Part shown: piece after piece, positions 12,662-14,289 of the stretch
How the letters are laid out: every line of letters starts with the position of its first letter
How positions within the stretch are numbered: position 1 is the stretch's first letter
Assembly: GCA_002773185.1 (NCBI GenBank)
Contig: PFBU01000009.1
Location: 1-14,289 of the forward strand
DNA length: 14,289 nucleotides
Reading direction: 5' to 3'
DNA from: Candidatus Magasanikbacteria bacterium CG10_big_fil_rev_8_21_14_0_10_36_16
Lineage (GTDB): Bacteria > Patescibacteriota > Patescibacteriia > Magasanikbacterales > UBA922
Notes under the pieces: generated by a model
What the model was told of the DNA's origin: nothing
Seen by the model: the letters and a program-made list of their open reading frames with translations, nothing else
The model's database searches: none
Program-made: the position numbers and the translations under genes

Positions 12662-13240
12662 TTATAGTTGGGTAGAAAAAATATTGTCTGTAAGAATATT
12701 TAATAAATTAATTTTTTGTCTGTGTAATTGTTTTTGTTTGATTAGATTTTTCATTATATCTATTAGTATTTTTTGTCTTTCTGTTTCGATTATTGGTATT
12801 TTCATTTCAGCTAATTCTTTTTTGGAGATTGTCTTTATTGTAGCTCCCATCATTATACTTTTTAGATCTTTTTGTCCGTAGAAAGAATTGAGATAATAGA
12901 GTAGATATTCCGGTAGAATTTTTTTGTTAGTTATTCTTATAATAAAGAGAGAGGACGTCGCTACAATATTTTTTTCTTCTCCATAGAAAATTCCGACTTT
13001 TAGACCTGCATTGTCAGTACCACGACTGGAAAGAAGAATATCGTTGTTTTGGAGTAGAGGACTGTGGGTTTTTTCATCAAAGTTGAGCTGTACAAGATTT
13101 TGTGTATTTATTATACTAGTATCTGATTCAATGTCTCGGACCTGTACTACTTTGTGGGATCCGTCTTTCTCATTTTTGACTGCTCCTCGAAAAGAGTATC
13201 CTGAATATATGTTGGCTAAATTGTGAAGTTTTTGGTTCAT
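12662..13240 (-). CDS. hsdS: Half-length HsdS-like specificity protein, one target domain
   Basis: A 192-aa HsdS homologue with a single TRD (about residues 1-135, beginning MNQKLHNLANIYSGYSFRG, with VVQVRDIE and NDILLSSRGT typical of TRDs). One coiled region follows (PIIETERQKILIDIMKNLIKQKQLH). It lacks the second TRD and the TGEIR end seen in the full-length HsdS, and its coil sequence differs, so it is not a recent copy of it. Single-TRD HsdS proteins of other systems can dimerise and recognise symmetric split targets. It leads the island with its own promoter, and its stop is 4 bases before hsdM, so it is the S gene most tightly linked to the methylase. The frame shows no sign of decay. 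Confidence 0.85.
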   Translation of the reverse strand: MNQKLHNLANIYSGYSFRGAVKNEKDGSHKVVQVRDIESDTSIINTQNLVQLNFDEKTHSPLLQNNDILLSSRGTDNAGLKVGIFYGEEKNIVATSSLFIIRITNKKILPEYLLYYLNSFYGQKDLKSIMMGATIKTISKKELAEMKIPIIETERQKILIDIMKNLIKQKQLHRQKINLLNILTDNIFSTQL

Positions 13241-13248
13241 ATGCCTAC

Positions 13249-13277
13249 ACTGTACTCCTTTTAAAAAAGTATGTCAA
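13249..13277 (-). promoter_or_regulatory. Promoter of the restriction-modification island
   Basis: On the minus strand a perfect TTGACA (13277-13272) and TACAGT (13254-13249) are separated by exactly 17 bases. The predicted start is next to the ATG at 13240, suggesting a leaderless first gene. The GGAG in the spacer (13258-13255) is too far from the ATG to be a ribosome binding site. Confidence 0.6.
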
Positions 13278-13332
13278 TATTTATTTATACACACATTCTT
13301 TAAGTGTAATAATAGTGTAATTTGTATATAAT

Positions 13333-13359
13333 AAAAAAACAGAACTTCTCAGCTCTGTT
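13333..13359 (-). terminator. Intrinsic terminator of uvrA
   Basis: On the minus strand AACAGAGCT (13359-13351) and AGTTCTGTT (13346-13338) form a 9-bp stem with one G-U pair and a GAGA tetraloop of GNRA type, followed by a run of Ts (13337-13333). It lies 20 bases after the uvrA stop and before the island promoter, so it separates uvrA from the restriction island. Confidence 0.9.
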
Positions 13360-13379
13360 CTTTTTAAATTTATTTAGTT

Positions 13380-14289
13380 TTACACTACACCCTTCAAATA
13401 CTTTCCAGTCCAACTCTTTTTTACTTTGATAACATCTTCTACTGTACCTTCTGCAACTACTTCACCCCCCGCCTTGCCACCCTCAGGACCTAAGTCAATT
13501 ATCCAGTCACTGGATTTGATAATATCAAGATTGTGTTCAATGATAAGTACGGTGTTGCCTTTGTCCACTAGTTGATTGAGGACGTGTAAAAGTTTTTTGA
13601 TATCCTCAAAATGTAAACCAGTACTTGGTTCATCAAGAATATATAGAGTTTTGCCAGTGGAGCGACGAGACAATTCTGTTGCGAGTTTTATTCTTTGCGC
13701 CTCACCACCAGAGAGAGTAGTGGCCGGTTGACCAAGTTGCAGATAACCAAGTCCTACATTGCGGAGGATTTGTAATTTTTCAGCAATATTTTTTTGGTGC
13801 ATGAAGAATTTGTAACTTTCTTCCACTGTCATCTTGAGAATCTCCGCAATATTTTTGTCTTTGTAGTGAATTTCTAAAACATCTTTGGTATAGCGCGTGC
13901 CATGACATTCGCTACATTCAATATAGACATCGTTTAAGAAATGCATCGGAATAGTGACATAGCCTTCGCCACCACAAGCTTCACAGCGACCATCACCTTT
14001 GACATTGAAACTAAATGTTCCGGCACTGTAGGATAGCATTTTGGATTCTGGTAGCCCAGCAAAGAGATCACGGATGAGAGTAAATATTCCTGTGTAAGTA
14101 GCAGGATTACTGCGAGGTGTACGACCAATTGGGGTTTGGTCAATCGTAATGACTTTGTCAATATTGCTTAGTCCTTTGATAGATTTGTGGATGCCTGGTT
14201 CATCTTTGGCGCGATAAAATTTCTTGGCTAGTGCTTTGCTCAAAATATCTAGAATAAGGGTAGATTTACCAGAGCCAGAGACACCAGTG
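13380..14289 (-). CDS. uvrA: UvrABC excinuclease subunit A, C-terminal part (cut by window edge)
   Basis: The last 302 residues of UvrA, the ATPase that detects damaged DNA with UvrB in nucleotide excision repair. The frame is open to the window end and starts within the Walker A of the second ATPase domain, TGVSGSGKSTLILDIL, so the ATG at 14243 is internal. It is followed by DQTPIGRTPRSNPATYTG, the zinc finger CEAC ... CSEC with the GGEGYV loop between, the ABC signature LSGGEAQRIKLA, Walker B LYILDEPSTGLH and the switch histidine in VLIIEHNLDII. The end, GKYLKGVV, is typical. No missing key residue. About two thirds of the gene lie outside the window to the right. Confidence 0.97.
   Translation of the reverse strand, partial: TGVSGSGKSTLILDILSKALAKKFYRAKDEPGIHKSIKGLSNIDKVITIDQTPIGRTPRSNPATYTGIFTLIRDLFAGLPESKMLSYSAGTFSFNVKGDGRCEACGGEGYVTIPMHFLNDVYIECSECHGTRYTKDVLEIHYKDKNIAEILKMTVEESYKFFMHQKNIAEKLQILRNVGLGYLQLGQPATTLSGGEAQRIKLATELSRRSTGKTLYILDEPSTGLHFEDIKKLLHVLNQLVDKGNTVLIIEHNLDIIKSSDWIIDLGPEGGKAGGEVVAEGTVEDVIKVKKSWTGKYLKGVV

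Noticed and set aside
1..14289. CRISPR array or Cas genes
   Set aside because: No regularly spaced repeats and no Cas-like protein were seen; the repeats at 1225-1388 are irregular and palindromic.

Overview
This AT-rich window looks like a chromosomal segment from a Patescibacteria (Candidate Phyla Radiation) type bacterium. That is inference from gene content and style: compact housekeeping genes, almost exclusive TAA/TAG stops, few Shine-Dalgarno sites, promoters sitting almost on start codons, and intergenic GC-rich palindromes of a kind I associate with these genomes. No marker here fixes the lineage.

Left end (1-2540, plus strand): a block of palindromes, then an RluD-family pseudouridine synthase, a 280-base repeat-rich spacer, a guanylate kinase-like protein (gmk) whose Walker A lysine is replaced by glutamate, and ribosomal protein L19 (rplS). 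The rplS promoter appears to lie inside the 3' end of gmk and to use gmk's stop codon as part of its -10 box. A strong terminator closes this block and also serves the opposing gene.

Middle left (2534-4111, minus strand): a SWIM zinc-finger protein preceded by an unknown gene that is split by an in-frame TGA. A near-consensus promoter lies upstream.

Centre (4127-13277, minus strand): a type I restriction-modification island, read from right to left: half-length hsdS, hsdM, dinD (frameshifted), a basic 78-aa protein, a 47-aa small protein, full-length two-TRD hsdS, an NYN/DUF88 nuclease-like gene (frameshifted), hsdR, and a YgjP-like metallopeptidase overlapping hsdR by 4 bases. One HsdM and one HsdR are thus accompanied by two specificity subunits, which could give two methylation/restriction specificities. 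DinD, NYN and YgjP are plausible accessory functions (recombination control, RNA cleavage, proteolysis), but their role here is inference.

Right end (13333-14289, minus strand): a GNRA-type hairpin terminator and the C-terminal third of uvrA, cut by the window edge. The island is therefore bracketed by housekeeping genes and terminators.

Three genes in the island and its flank are interrupted. Two of the interruptions are the same event: one A missing from an A-run, leaving an in-frame A AAA AAN slippery heptamer, so that a -1 slip restores the full protein. Whether this is homopolymer sequencing error, true decay or programmed frameshifting cannot be settled from this sequence alone.
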